Below, piece after piece: positions 17,475-26,861 of a DNA stretch of 64,000 nt (within the stretch, counting starts at the first letter, position 1; every line of letters starts with the position of its first letter). The position numbers and the translations under genes are program-made. The notes beneath the pieces are model-generated. The model worked only from the letters and a program-made list of their open reading frames with translations. It made no database searches and was not told where the DNA came from. Source of the stretch: Chitinophaga pinensis (lineage in GTDB: Bacteria > Bacteroidota > Bacteroidia > B-17B0 > Aurantibacillaceae); contig CAMAPT010000012.1 in the NCBI GenBank assembly GCA_945860225.1, positions 43,977 to 107,976 on the forward strand, in the 5' to 3' direction.

Positions 17475-18959
17475 GTGGGAGTTATTAAGCGACAAGGCAT
17501 AACCAATACGATAATTACTTATATAGGTATATTGATAGGTGCAATCAATATTGTTTTTATACAACCTAAATTACTAAGTCCTGAGGAGTTAGGCTTAACA
17601 AGATTATTGTATGATTTTGCATACATGATAGGGTTGATTGTTCCTCTTGGTTTGCCCAATATGATTGTTAAGTTTTTCCCTTTTTTTAAGGACAAAGCAC
17701 GAAAAAATAATGGTTTTGCAGGCCTTATTTTAGCTGTTTTTTTGATAGGTTTTATAGTGTCTGCTATTTTTCTTCTGTTTTTTAAATCAAGTATCACGGC
17801 CAATTATCAAGATAAAGCAAGCTTGTTTGTGCAGTATTTTAGTTTTATAATTCCTTTTACGTTTATTGTTTCAGCTATTACGGTTACTACTGCCTATTGT
17901 CAGGCCTTGTTTAAGTCAACCATACCATCGTTTTTAAATGATATAGGATTAAGGTTAGGTACTGTAATGATTACGATACTCTATTTTAATCGTTGGATTT
18001 CATTAGATCAATATGTCTATTTATTTATTGGATTGTATGCTATAGAGCTGTTTATTATTTTAGGATATATTTTATATGTAGATTCTATTTCTATCATTCC
18101 TGACAAAAACATACTGAAACAACATCCTGTTTCAAAAATGATGAAATTTGGATTGTTATTATGTTTAGCTTCATTTGCCTCAATCGCTTTGCGTAAAATA
18201 GATGTATTGTTTTTAGGGACTAATTCACTTGAACTAGTAGCGGTTTACACGACGGCAATATTTATAGCCTCTTTCATAGAAGTTCCGTTAGGTGCGCTAG
18301 AACGAATTAGTCATACCAAAATTGCTGATAATTTTGCGAAAGGCAACGACAACGAAATTCATAAAATATACGCTGAGTCGGTTAAATATCTACTTATTAT
18401 AGGAGGACTTTTGTTTATAGGAATAAATACCTGTACAACCTATGTTTATCAAATAGGTCAACTGCCTAACTTATACATTCAGTGTTTAAATGTAGTATAT
18501 ATTGTTAGCATAGGTGCATTAATTAATATTTCAACTGGCATCAATTCTGCTATCATGTTTTATTCTAAACATTATGTTTTAGGAACCCTTTTATTGTTAG
18601 GGACATTGCTACTGACGGTTATTTTAAACGTTGTTTTAATTCCAATTTATGGTATTTATGGAGCAGCCATTGCATCTGCGGCAGGTTCTTTAATTTATAA
18701 TTTCGCTAAGTTTACTTTCATTTACTATAAGTTTAAATTTCAACCCTATAACAAAAAATCTTTATTGATTTTTATACTGATTATCGGGTGTACCCTACTC
18801 GGACAAATTTTACCAGATTGGAGTCAATATGCCATTATTAATCTTATCACCAAGGGTTCTATCATCACAGGTGTGTATGTACTTGCCCTTTATCAATTCA
18901 AATTATCACCCGAAATTTTTGAAATGTTGATGTCGAGATTTAATAAAGCTAAAAAATAA
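17475..18959 (+). CDS. Polysaccharide flippase (Wzx/MATE-like)
   Basis: The 494-residue protein has about twelve to fourteen membrane helices and matches the MOP-exporter family of polysaccharide flippases. IQPKLLSPEELGLTRLLYD near the N-terminus is typical of the Bacteroidota members. It should flip undecaprenyl-linked sugars across the inner membrane. It starts with GTG 6 bases after the preceding gene and is followed by a GT4 gene within 3 bases, giving a tight glycan operon. Confidence 0.88.
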   Translation: MGVIKRQGITNTIITYIGILIGAINIVFIQPKLLSPEELGLTRLLYDFAYMIGLIVPLGLPNMIVKFFPFFKDKARKNNGFAGLILAVFLIGFIVSAIFLLFFKSSITANYQDKASLFVQYFSFIIPFTFIVSAITVTTAYCQALFKSTIPSFLNDIGLRLGTVMITILYFNRWISLDQYVYLFIGLYAIELFIILGYILYVDSISIIPDKNILKQHPVSKMMKFGLLLCLASFASIALRKIDVLFLGTNSLELVAVYTTAIFIASFIEVPLGALERISHTKIADNFAKGNDNEIHKIYAESVKYLLIIGGLLFIGINTCTTYVYQIGQLPNLYIQCLNVVYIVSIGALINISTGINSAIMFYSKHYVLGTLLLLGTLLLTVILNVVLIPIYGIYGAAIASAAGSLIYNFAKFTFIYYKFKFQPYNKKSLLIFILIIGCTLLGQILPDWSQYAIINLITKGSIITGVYVLALYQFKLSPEIFEMLMSRFNKAKK

Positions 18960-18962
18960 ACT

Positions 18963-20273
18963 GTGAAAAAAGTTCTGATTATCACTTATTATTGGCCACC
19001 AGTTGGTGGAGCAGGCGTTCAGCGTTGGTTGAAATTTAGTAAATATTTTAGGAAATTTAATTGGGAACCGATTATCTATACGCCCTCAAATCCTGATTTT
19101 CCGATTTATGATGAGACACTTTTAAATGATATACCTGAAAATTTAACAGTACTTAAAACCCCAATTACAGAGCCCTACGATATGTATCGTAAAATTATGG
19201 GTAAGAAAAAAACGGAAACTGTTAATCAGGGATTTTTATCGGAGGGAAAAGAAAATAGCTTTTTACAATCTCTAATGATTTGGGTACGTGGTAATTTTTT
19301 TATTCCTGATGCCCGTAAGTTTTGGATTAAACCTTCTATTAACTATTTATCAGATTATCTTAAGCAGCATCATATTGATGCCGTAATAAGTACCGGTCCG
19401 CCTCATAGCATGCATTTAATTGCCCTAGGATTAAAACAACAATTCAATATACCTTGGATTGCAGATTTTAGAGATCCCTGGACGCAAATTGATTTTTATG
19501 ACCAGTTAAAATTGTCTTCTTGGGCCGATGGTCAACATAAAAAATTAGAACAACAAGTGTTAACGAAAGCCAATAAAGTGGTAACTATTAGTCCAAGTTG
19601 TGGAAAGGATTTAGAAAAATTAGGCCGTCGAACCGTTGATGTGATTACCAATGGTTTTGATGCCGATGATTTTTTATTTGAGAAAAATAGTCAATTATTA
19701 GAAGGTTTTTTATTTCATCATATTGGGGCTCTAAATAAAGATAGAAATCCATATACATTATGGAAAGTATTAGGAGAATTGTGTCAAGATATTCCTGAAC
19801 TGAAGAAGGATTTGATAATTAAATTTACCGGAAAAACAGATGCATTGGCTTTTGAAAGCCTCGAACAAAATGGTTTAATCGAAAATATTCAAAAAACAAA
19901 TTATTTGCCTCATAATGAAGTCGTTAAATTAATGGCCCAATCGCCGATACTGCTGTTACCGCTTAACAATACACCCAATAATGCTGGTGTATTGTCGGGT
20001 AAATTATTTGAATATTTGGCAGCTAAACGGCCAATTTTTGGAATTGGGTTACCAAATGGCGATGCCTCTAAAATTTTAATGGAAACTCAAGCGGGGGTAA
20101 TGGTAGATTTTGATGATTATGAAGGCACTAAGAATGCGGTTTTGGAATTATACGAGAAATTTAAAACCAATCAACTATTTGTGAATTCAACGTCTATTGA
20201 TAATTATTCGCGAGAACAAGGTGCGCTAAGGTTTACAGAACTATTGAACGAAATGACTGCTTCTGTAAAATAG
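18963..20273 (+). CDS. Family 4 glycosyltransferase
   Basis: The 436-residue GT-B enzyme opens with ITYYWPPVGGAGVQRWLK, a start seen in Bacteroidota GT4 enzymes, followed by WIADFRDPWTQI and a C-terminal donor-binding part with LSGKLFEYLAAKRPIFGIG. It starts with GTG at 18963. It is the last gene of the operon and converges on recG with only 15 bases between the stop codons. Confidence 0.87.
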   Translation: MKKVLIITYYWPPVGGAGVQRWLKFSKYFRKFNWEPIIYTPSNPDFPIYDETLLNDIPENLTVLKTPITEPYDMYRKIMGKKKTETVNQGFLSEGKENSFLQSLMIWVRGNFFIPDARKFWIKPSINYLSDYLKQHHIDAVISTGPPHSMHLIALGLKQQFNIPWIADFRDPWTQIDFYDQLKLSSWADGQHKKLEQQVLTKANKVVTISPSCGKDLEKLGRRTVDVITNGFDADDFLFEKNSQLLEGFLFHHIGALNKDRNPYTLWKVLGELCQDIPELKKDLIIKFTGKTDALAFESLEQNGLIENIQKTNYLPHNEVVKLMAQSPILLLPLNNTPNNAGVLSGKLFEYLAAKRPIFGIGLPNGDASKILMETQAGVMVDFDDYEGTKNAVLELYEKFKTNQLFVNSTSIDNYSREQGALRFTELLNEMTASVK

Positions 20274-20288
20274 AAATATATTATCAAC

Positions 20289-22397
20289 TTATCCTATTTT
20301 ACTCCACGATGAACGGGTTTTTCCTTGATATTGGAGTTGTTGTAAGAGTAATTGATTTTCCGTTTCATTTAAATTTGGGTCTTCATTCAAGATAGTTTGA
20401 GCGGCAGTTCTAGCTAGTTGTAATATTTGTCCGTCTTGAGCCAGATCAGCAATTTTCAAATCCATCACACCACTTTGTTGTGTACCGTCTAAATCACCTG
20501 GGCCCCGCAATTTTAAATCTACTTCGCTAATCTCGAAACCATCGTTGGTTCGAACCATCGTTTCCATTCGTAATTTACTATCGGCACCTAGTTTATATGA
20601 GGTCATTAAAATACAGTACGATTTATCTGCCCCCCTTCCTACTCTTCCTCGCAATTGATGAAGTTGTGATAAACCAAAACGCTCAGCACTTTCAATCACC
20701 ATCACCGAAGCATTAGGAATGTTAACTCCAACTTCTATAACTGTTGTGGCTACCATTATTTGTGTTTCGCGTTTAATAAAACGCTGCATTTCAAATTCTT
20801 TTTGTTGCGGAGTTAGTTTACCATGTACAATGCTAATTTGATAATGCGGTACTGGGAAATCATTGAGTAAAGCATCATAGCCTTTTTCTAGATTTTGGTA
20901 ATCCATTTTTTCACTTTCCTGAATCAGAGGATACACAATGTAAACTTGTCGTCCGAGTTTAATTTGTTCTTTCATAAAACCAATTAACCTTAAACGTTGA
21001 CTTTCCATAAAATGCATCGTGGTAATTGGTTTTCTTCCTGGAGGTAACTCATCAATCACAGAGGTATCAAGGTCTCCATAAAGTGTCATGGCTAAAGTTC
21101 TTGGAATGGGTGTTGCCGTCATAATTAGAACGTGCGGAGGTTGCGTATTTTTTTTGTGAAGTTTGGCTCTTTGTGCAACACCAAATCGATGTTGTTCATC
21201 TATGACTACCAAACCTAAATTTTTAAAAACTACGGCATCTTCAATTAAGGCATGTGTCCCAATTAAAATATGGATATTACCTGATTCCAAATTTTGATGC
21301 AACTCCCTTCTGGCTTTTGTTTTTGATGAGCCTGTTAGTATGGCCACATTAAGTTGTAAGGGTTTTACCAATTCTGAAATAGTTTCAAAATGCTGTTTTG
21401 CCAAAATTTCTGTGGGTGCCATTAAGCAAGATTGAAACTGATTGTCGATAGCTAGTAGCATACTCAATAGAGCTACTAAAGTTTTACCGCTTCCAACATC
21501 GCCTTGCACCAAACGACTCATTTGTTTACCAGAGCCCATATCAACCCTTATTTCTTTAACTACCCGTTTTTGCGCATTGGTTAATTCAAATGGTAGATGG
21601 TGCTTGTAAAAATTATTGAATATATCGCCAACCTTTTTAAATACAAAACCCTGAATAGCCTGATGACGAAACAAATTACTTCTTAATAACTTTAGCTGAA
21701 CATAAAACAGCTCTTCAAATTTTAATCTAAATTTTGCTTTTTCAAGTAAAATTCTGGAATCAGGAAAATGGATTTGTTTTAACGCCTCTAAACGAGTTAA
21801 TAAATTAAAATCTTTAATCAGGGTTTGGCTTAATGTCTCATTAATGGTTTGTTCATTCAATTGTAAAGTTAGTAACCTAAGGCATTTTCTAATCCCATTA
21901 CTATCCAAATTTCTAAATTTTAGCTTTTCTGTACTATTATAAACAGATTGAAAAGTGGATTGACTGACTAATAATTCAGGGGTTACAAGTTCAATTTCAG
22001 GATGTGCCATATTAAATCGTCCCATAAACGATGAGGCTTTTCCGTAAACAATGTAATCGGTATGAGCTGTTAATTTTTCCGCCATCCATTTAGCACCCTG
22101 AAACCAAACTAACTCTATTATTCCCGAACTATCTCTAAATTTTGCTACTAAGCGCCTGGCGCGTTTATCTCCTACAAAATCTATTTCAACAATATGTCCT
22201 CTAAGTTGGTAATACGCTGAGTCTTCAATCACTTCTCTCACACTATGAAAATGCGTCCTGTCAACATACCTAAACGGATAATGGCTTAGTAAATCTTTAT
22301 AGGTAAAAATAAACAATTCATTTTGCAATGCTTCAGCACGTTGAGGGCCGATGCCTTTAAGGTAACTGATAGGTGTATCTAAAAAAGAAGATTGCAT
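20289..22397 (-). CDS. recG: ATP-dependent DNA helicase RecG
   Basis: The 702-residue helicase has an N-terminal OB-fold wedge domain, then Walker A GDVGSGKTLVAL, motif II DEQH (IDEQHRFGVAQR), TATPIPRTLAMTLYG, IQESEKMDYQNLE, VATTVIEVGVNIPNAS and LRGRVGRG. The C-terminal TRG region (FEISEVDLKLRGPGDLDGTQQ) is present. RecG remodels stalled replication forks and branched DNA. Length is close to family norm. Confidence 0.97.
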   Translation of the reverse strand: MQSSFLDTPISYLKGIGPQRAEALQNELFIFTYKDLLSHYPFRYVDRTHFHSVREVIEDSAYYQLRGHIVEIDFVGDKRARRLVAKFRDSSGIIELVWFQGAKWMAEKLTAHTDYIVYGKASSFMGRFNMAHPEIELVTPELLVSQSTFQSVYNSTEKLKFRNLDSNGIRKCLRLLTLQLNEQTINETLSQTLIKDFNLLTRLEALKQIHFPDSRILLEKAKFRLKFEELFYVQLKLLRSNLFRHQAIQGFVFKKVGDIFNNFYKHHLPFELTNAQKRVVKEIRVDMGSGKQMSRLVQGDVGSGKTLVALLSMLLAIDNQFQSCLMAPTEILAKQHFETISELVKPLQLNVAILTGSSKTKARRELHQNLESGNIHILIGTHALIEDAVVFKNLGLVVIDEQHRFGVAQRAKLHKKNTQPPHVLIMTATPIPRTLAMTLYGDLDTSVIDELPPGRKPITTMHFMESQRLRLIGFMKEQIKLGRQVYIVYPLIQESEKMDYQNLEKGYDALLNDFPVPHYQISIVHGKLTPQQKEFEMQRFIKRETQIMVATTVIEVGVNIPNASVMVIESAERFGLSQLHQLRGRVGRGADKSYCILMTSYKLGADSKLRMETMVRTNDGFEISEVDLKLRGPGDLDGTQQSGVMDLKIADLAQDGQILQLARTAAQTILNEDPNLNETENQLLLQQLQYQGKTRSSWSKIG

Positions 22398-22469
22398 CGG
22401 TGTAAAATTACTACACGACCGGTGTTAATACAATTTTGTTCCTTAGATTTATGAACAATCATTCTCCTT

Positions 22470-22477
22470 TATTTTTG
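22470..22477 (+). promoter_or_regulatory. Predicted -7 box ending 4 bases before a GTG start
   Basis: TATTTTTG fits TAnnTTTG, and GTG lies at 22482. If transcription starts about 5 bases after the box, the mRNA would be leaderless. Confidence 0.45.
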
Positions 22478-22481
22478 TAAC

Positions 22482-23150
22482 GTGAAAATCAGTTTATTCA
22501 TTTTATTTTTAATTGCAACTGTTCAAGTAAAGTGCCAATGGTTAGATACCTTAGGGATTCTCTTAAACTCTCAGCCAAGCATTGATGCCAGATTGGAGTC
22601 GCGATACTCTTTTCTAAATCACAGCGCTACTGAAGTGAGTGGTATAAGATTAGGTTTAAGTTTTAAAAGAAAATTAAGAGCCGGAATTGGATATAGTTGG
22701 TTAGATACACCAGTTAGTGACAAAAAATTAATTAGGGATGCTTATGGTATTTCAAGAGTAACTGATGATTATTTGAAATTTGGATATGTATGTGCTTATG
22801 CAGATTTTGTGTTTCATAAAACCCAAAGGTGGCAATTGAGCGTGCCTATTCAGTTAGGTATAGGCTCATATTGGACCCAATACAACAATGGTTTAAAAAT
22901 AATCGAATCTAGAAAACGATTATTATTGATATATGAACCCGGAATTACCATACAATTTAAAATAACCCGATGGTGCGGATTAGGAATGGATGTGTGTGGC
23001 CGATTGGCACTAAGAAATACTAAGTATGTGGGCGAAAAACTCAATTCTTTTGTATTAGCGCCTAAGTTTTTAATTTGGTTCGATCAGATTTTTTATATCA
23101 TCGCTCCAAAATCAAAAATTACTCAAAAATTTGGACCGGCTTACTGGTAA
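22482..23150 (+). CDS. Putative outer-membrane beta-barrel protein, unrecognised family
   Basis: The 222-residue protein has a signal peptide (about residues 1-18, ending VQVKC) and repeated alternating strands such as SGIRLGLSFKRKLRAGIGYS and CGLGMDVCGRLAL, with an aromatic C-terminus (FGPAYW). This pattern suggests a small outer-membrane barrel. I do not recognise a named family. GTG is used as start, immediately after a -7 box. It stands alone between recG and ruvB, and a role in DNA repair is not implied. Confidence 0.6.
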   Translation: MKISLFILFLIATVQVKCQWLDTLGILLNSQPSIDARLESRYSFLNHSATEVSGIRLGLSFKRKLRAGIGYSWLDTPVSDKKLIRDAYGISRVTDDYLKFGYVCAYADFVFHKTQRWQLSVPIQLGIGSYWTQYNNGLKIIESRKRLLLIYEPGITIQFKITRWCGLGMDVCGRLALRNTKYVGEKLNSFVLAPKFLIWFDQIFYIIAPKSKITQKFGPAYW

Positions 23151-23192
23151 TGGCGTTTTAAATGCTACATTTTATAGTATTTCTCTACGCTT

Positions 23193-23200
23193 TAAATTTG
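23193..23200 (+). promoter_or_regulatory. Predicted -7 box of ruvB
   Basis: TAAATTTG fits TAnnTTTG and lies 10 bases before ATG 23211. The transcript would have a very short leader. Confidence 0.45.
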
Positions 23201-23210
23201 TAATTTTACA

Positions 23211-24242
23211 ATGATGAATGAGAATTTAGACCCCAACAACGAAAAATTAACGAATACCGACAGGGATTATGAAAAAGCCCTACGACCGGTTGAATTTAAT
23301 GACTTTAGCGGTCAAGAATCGGTGGTGGATAATCTCCGTGTTTTTGTTCAGGCAGCTAAGCAACGCGAAGAAGCCTTAGATCATGTTTTGTTGCACGGGC
23401 CTCCGGGTCTTGGTAAAACAACATTAGCTCACATTATTTCAAATGATTTAGGAGTAAATTTGAAAGTAACCAGCGGACCTGTTTTGGATAAACCGGGAGA
23501 TTTAGCGGGCTTATTAACAAATTTAGAGCCTTTTGATGTATTGTTTGTTGACGAGATTCATCGTTTAAGTCCAATCGTGGAAGAGTATTTATATTCAGCC
23601 ATGGAGGATTATAAAATTGACATTATGATTGATAGCGGGCCAAATGCCAGAACGGTTCAAATCAAATTAAATCCGTTTACATTAGTGGGCGCTACTACAC
23701 GCAGTGGTCTTTTAACTGCCCCCCTTCGTGCTCGTTTCGGAATTACTTCGAGGTTAAATTATTACGATAGCAAAGTATTAACTCATATAGTGCAGCGAAG
23801 TTCACAAATATTAGGCGTTGAAATAGCCGATGAAGCGGCCTATGAAATAGCTCGCAGAAGCAGAGGAACACCTCGTATTGCCAATGCACTTTTAAGGCGA
23901 GTTAGGGATTTCGCTCAAATAAAAGGAAATGGGAGCATCGATATTGAAATAGCATCTTATGGATTAAAGGCCTTAAATGTTGATAAAAATGGACTAGATG
24001 AAATGGATATCCGTATTCTTTCTGCCATCATTGACAAATTTAAAGGAGGACCTGTTGGTATCACCACTATTAGTACAGCTGTTGGCGAAGAGGCAGGAAC
24101 GATTGAAGAGGTTTATGAACCATTTTTAATTCAAGAAGGGTATATGAGTCGCACACCGCGTGGCAGAGAGGCAACCGAAAAAGCCTACAAACATTTAGGA
24201 AAATCTTTCAGAGGCAGATTAGGTGGGTTATTTGAAGACTAA
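23211..24242 (+). CDS. ruvB: Holliday junction branch migration helicase RuvB
   Basis: The 343-residue AAA+ ATPase has [13 protein letters not shown], Walker [15 protein letters not shown], Walker B DEIHRLSP, sensor 1 [19 protein letters not shown] and arginine-rich sensor 2 [19 protein letters not shown], then a C-terminal winged-helix DNA-binding domain ([10 protein letters not shown]). It drives Holliday-junction branch migration with RuvA. Either ATG of the ATGATG pair at 23211 could be used. ruvA and ruvC are not adjacent. Confidence 0.97.
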   Translation: MMNENLDPNNEKLTNTDRDYEKALRPVEFNDFSGQESVVDNLRVFVQAAKQREEALDHVLLHGPPGLGKTTLAHIISNDLGVNLKVTSGPVLDKPGDLAGLLTNLEPFDVLFVDEIHRLSPIVEEYLYSAMEDYKIDIMIDSGPNARTVQIKLNPFTLVGATTRSGLLTAPLRARFGITSRLNYYDSKVLTHIVQRSSQILGVEIADEAAYEIARRSRGTPRIANALLRRVRDFAQIKGNGSIDIEIASYGLKALNVDKNGLDEMDIRILSAIIDKFKGGPVGITTISTAVGEEAGTIEEVYEPFLIQEGYMSRTPRGREATEKAYKHLGKSFRGRLGGLFED

Positions 24243-24302
24243 CTTAATTAAATTGACGATAAGCATAGCATTGTTATTTTAAAATTTGTACCTTTATTTT
24301 CA

Positions 24303-24524
24303 ATGAATTATTCGAATTATATTTCTATCAACTCAAACATTAGGTTTGGAAAACCGACCATCAATGGCACTAGAATTACAGTGTATGATGTATTGGGATG
24401 GTTAGCATCAGGCATGTCTATTGAACAAATTATTTCAGATTTCCCTGAACTCAATGAAGAGAAAATTAAAGCTTGTTTAGCTTTTGCTGCCGATAGAGAA
24501 CATAAATTCAAAATTGCGTCATGA
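24303..24524 (+). CDS. DUF433 antitoxin
   Basis: The 73-residue protein has the DUF433 pattern INSNIRFGKPTINGTRITVY followed by a small helix-turn-helix region (DVLGWLASGMSIEQIISDFP). DUF433 proteins are the VapB-like antitoxins paired with DUF5615 toxins. Its stop overlaps the partner's ATG by four bases (ATGA), so translation is coupled. It should bind and neutralise the next protein and may repress the pair. It has no recognisable -7 box. Confidence 0.85.
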   Translation: MNYSNYISINSNIRFGKPTINGTRITVYDVLGWLASGMSIEQIISDFPELNEEKIKACLAFAADREHKFKIAS

Positions 24525-24856
24525 CACGCTTGCTTTTAGATCAAAATCTTTCTTTCAAAATTACAAAAGGATTAAAGGATCTTTTCCCTGAAATTAAACA
24601 TGTATCTGATTTGAAACTGAGTGGTTGCTCTGATATGGATATATGGAAGTATGACAAAATTCACGATTATTGTATCGTTACTTTTGATTCTGATTTTATT
24701 GACATTTCAGTGCTTAATGGATATCCTCCAAAAATCATTTGGTTAAGAATCGGCAACTCCTCAACATCAGCCGTAATACAAATGTTAAAAAATAATTACT
24801 CACTAATTATTAATTTTTTAACAAGTACTGAGAATGCCTATTTGGAAATAAATTAA
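24521..24856 (+). CDS. DUF5615 PIN-like toxin
   Basis: The 111-residue protein has the DUF5615 start [15 protein letters not shown] with a first acidic residue, [16 protein letters not shown] in the middle and [20 protein letters not shown], so the conserved acidic residues of the PIN-like fold (D7, D33 or nearby, D68 and D70) appear to be kept. This family is a VapC-like predicted RNase toxin. It is coupled to the upstream DUF433 gene and lies 13 bases before queG, so the pair sits between housekeeping genes. Confidence 0.85.
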   Translation: MTRLLLDQNLSFKITKGLKDLFPEIKHVSDLKLSGCSDMDIWKYDKIHDYCIVTFDSDFIDISVLNGYPPKIIWLRIGNSSTSAVIQMLKNNYSLIINFLTSTENAYLEIN

Positions 24857-24869
24857 TCTTTTATCTCCA

Positions 24870-25799
24870 ATGAACTCTAAAGAAGTAAACTCATCTATCA
24901 TTAAACAAGAAGCAAAACGTTTAGGCTTTGATTTTTGTGGTATTTCTAAGGCAGAATTTTTAGAAGAAGAAGCGCCAAGATTAGAAGCTTGGTTGAATTC
25001 TAATAAACATGGCAAAATGGAATACATGGAAAATCATTTTGACAAAAGATTGAATCCAACGCTTTTGGTTGATGATGCCAAATCGGTGGTGTCACTTCTA
25101 TATAATTACTATCCTAGTCAAACACAAAATACCGAAGCTCCAAAAATTTCAAAGTATGCGTATGGTAAGGATTACCATGAGGTGATAAAGGAAAAGTTAA
25201 ATGAATTTCTGCATACACTCAAAGAAAAAATAGGAGATGTGAACGGAAGAGCATTTGTAGATAGTGCTCCGATTTTGGATAAAGCTTGGGCAAAAAAAAG
25301 TGGATTGGGTTGGATTGGAAAAAATGCTAATTTAATTAACAAACAACAAGGGTCCTTTTTTTTTATTGCCGAACTCATTATTGATCTTGAACTGGCTTAT
25401 GATGGGCCTATCAAAGATTATTGCGGCACTTGTACCAGATGCATAGATGCCTGTCCTACCGAGGCTATTGTAGAGCCCTTTGTGGTAGATGGCAGTAAAT
25501 GCATAAGTTATTTAACTATAGAATTGAAAGACGCCATACCCAATGAGTTTAAAGACAAGATGGATAATTGGGCTTTTGGATGCGATGTCTGTCAGGATGT
25601 GTGCCCATGGAACCGATTTAGCACCCCTCATAACGAAACACAATTCATTAATCAAACAGGCTTATTGAATTGGAATGCGAACGAATGGCATGAGCTAACA
25701 GAGGAAACATTTCAAATGATATTTCGGAAAAGCGCCTTAAAACGAACGAAATACAAAGGTTTGAAACGTAACCTAGAGTTTATAAAACCTATCCGATAG
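24870..25799 (+). CDS. queG: Epoxyqueuosine reductase
   Basis: The 309-residue protein has the QueG layout: an N-terminal cobalamin-binding region ([29 protein letters not shown]) and two 4Fe-4S motifs, [12 protein letters not shown] starting at C185 and [10 protein letters not shown] starting at C238. It reduces epoxyqueuosine to queuosine in tRNA wobble position 34. The substrate-binding [14 protein letters not shown] is present. It converges on galE with one base between stop codons. Confidence 0.95.
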   Translation: MNSKEVNSSIIKQEAKRLGFDFCGISKAEFLEEEAPRLEAWLNSNKHGKMEYMENHFDKRLNPTLLVDDAKSVVSLLYNYYPSQTQNTEAPKISKYAYGKDYHEVIKEKLNEFLHTLKEKIGDVNGRAFVDSAPILDKAWAKKSGLGWIGKNANLINKQQGSFFFIAELIIDLELAYDGPIKDYCGTCTRCIDACPTEAIVEPFVVDGSKCISYLTIELKDAIPNEFKDKMDNWAFGCDVCQDVCPWNRFSTPHNETQFINQTGLLNWNANEWHELTEETFQMIFRKSALKRTKYKGLKRNLEFIKPIR

Positions 25800-25800
25800 C

Positions 25801-26844
25801 TTACTTATTAAGGCCTAAATTTAGTTGCCATTTCCAAGCACTCAACATCATTTCATCCAAATTATATTTAGGATTCCAATTCAATTCTTTTTTTACTAAA
25901 TCGTTGTTGGCATAAATACTGATAACATCTCCCGCTCTTCGTCCACCAACTTCGTAATTCAGTTTTTGTTGAGTCATTTTTTCAAACGAATGAATGGCCT
26001 CTAAAACACTGACGCCATTTCCAGTTCCTAAATTAAAAACAGAGGTTGCTTGTTTTTGCTGGTCATCAATCAAATAATTTAATGCTTTGACATGCGCATC
26101 AGCAATATCGCTTACGTGTATGTAATCTCGTATGCAAGAACCGTCGCGCGTGTCATAGTCGCCACCAAACACGGTAAGTTTTGACAATATACCGGCTGCA
26201 GTTTGTGTAATGTACGGAACCAAATTATCCGGTTTACTTCTTGGATATTCGCCATTTAATCCGGTTGGATGAGCCCCTACGGGGTTAAAATACCTTAGTA
26301 ATACCGATTTAAACGATGACTCACTTGTGGTAAAATTTTTCACAATATCCTCTCCCATTTGTTTCGTTTGTGCATACGGAGATTCTGCAGGGGCAAAAGG
26401 AGTTGATTCTGTAACCGGAAGTTCTTCTACATTTCCATATACCGAACAAGATGAAGAAAAAATAAAGTTAGGAATTTGTAATTGCTTACAGAGTTTCAAA
26501 ATATTGATTAATGAACCTAAGTTATTATGGTAATACATTAATGGATCAGCTACCGATTGAGGAACCGATTTATAGGCCGCAAAATGAATGATACCAATTG
26601 GATTTTTAACCTTGCTTACGGCTAATTCAAGCGCTTCTAAATTACAAATATCAACATTTAAATTGACCACTTGTTTTCGGGTAATTGCTTCTATTCTATC
26701 AAATGTATCGGCTGAAGAGTTGGAAAAATTATCTATCGACACAATATTATAATCGGTTTGTTGCAATAACTCAATAATGGTATGCGAACCAATATAACCG
26801 GCCCCACCGGTAACAAGAATCGTTGATTTATTATGTTGTAACAT
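25801..26844 (-). CDS. galE: UDP-glucose 4-epimerase
   Basis: The 347-residue short-chain dehydrogenase-like protein has TGGAGYIGSHT at the N-terminus, the SSSCSVYGN segment, the catalytic SPYAQTK (Y and K) and LRYFNPVGAHPTG. It interconverts UDP-glucose and UDP-galactose, which supplies galactose for glycan synthesis. It lies 17 bases after the GT4 gene on the minus strand, so the two form an operon. Confidence 0.95.
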   Translation of the reverse strand: MLQHNKSTILVTGGAGYIGSHTIIELLQQTDYNIVSIDNFSNSSADTFDRIEAITRKQVVNLNVDICNLEALELAVSKVKNPIGIIHFAAYKSVPQSVADPLMYYHNNLGSLINILKLCKQLQIPNFIFSSSCSVYGNVEELPVTESTPFAPAESPYAQTKQMGEDIVKNFTTSESSFKSVLLRYFNPVGAHPTGLNGEYPRSKPDNLVPYITQTAAGILSKLTVFGGDYDTRDGSCIRDYIHVSDIADAHVKALNYLIDDQQKQATSVFNLGTGNGVSVLEAIHSFEKMTQQKLNYEVGGRRAGDVISIYANNDLVKKELNWNPKYNLDEMMLSAWKWQLNLGLNK

Positions 26845-26861
26845 ATTTGTGATGGTAAAAA

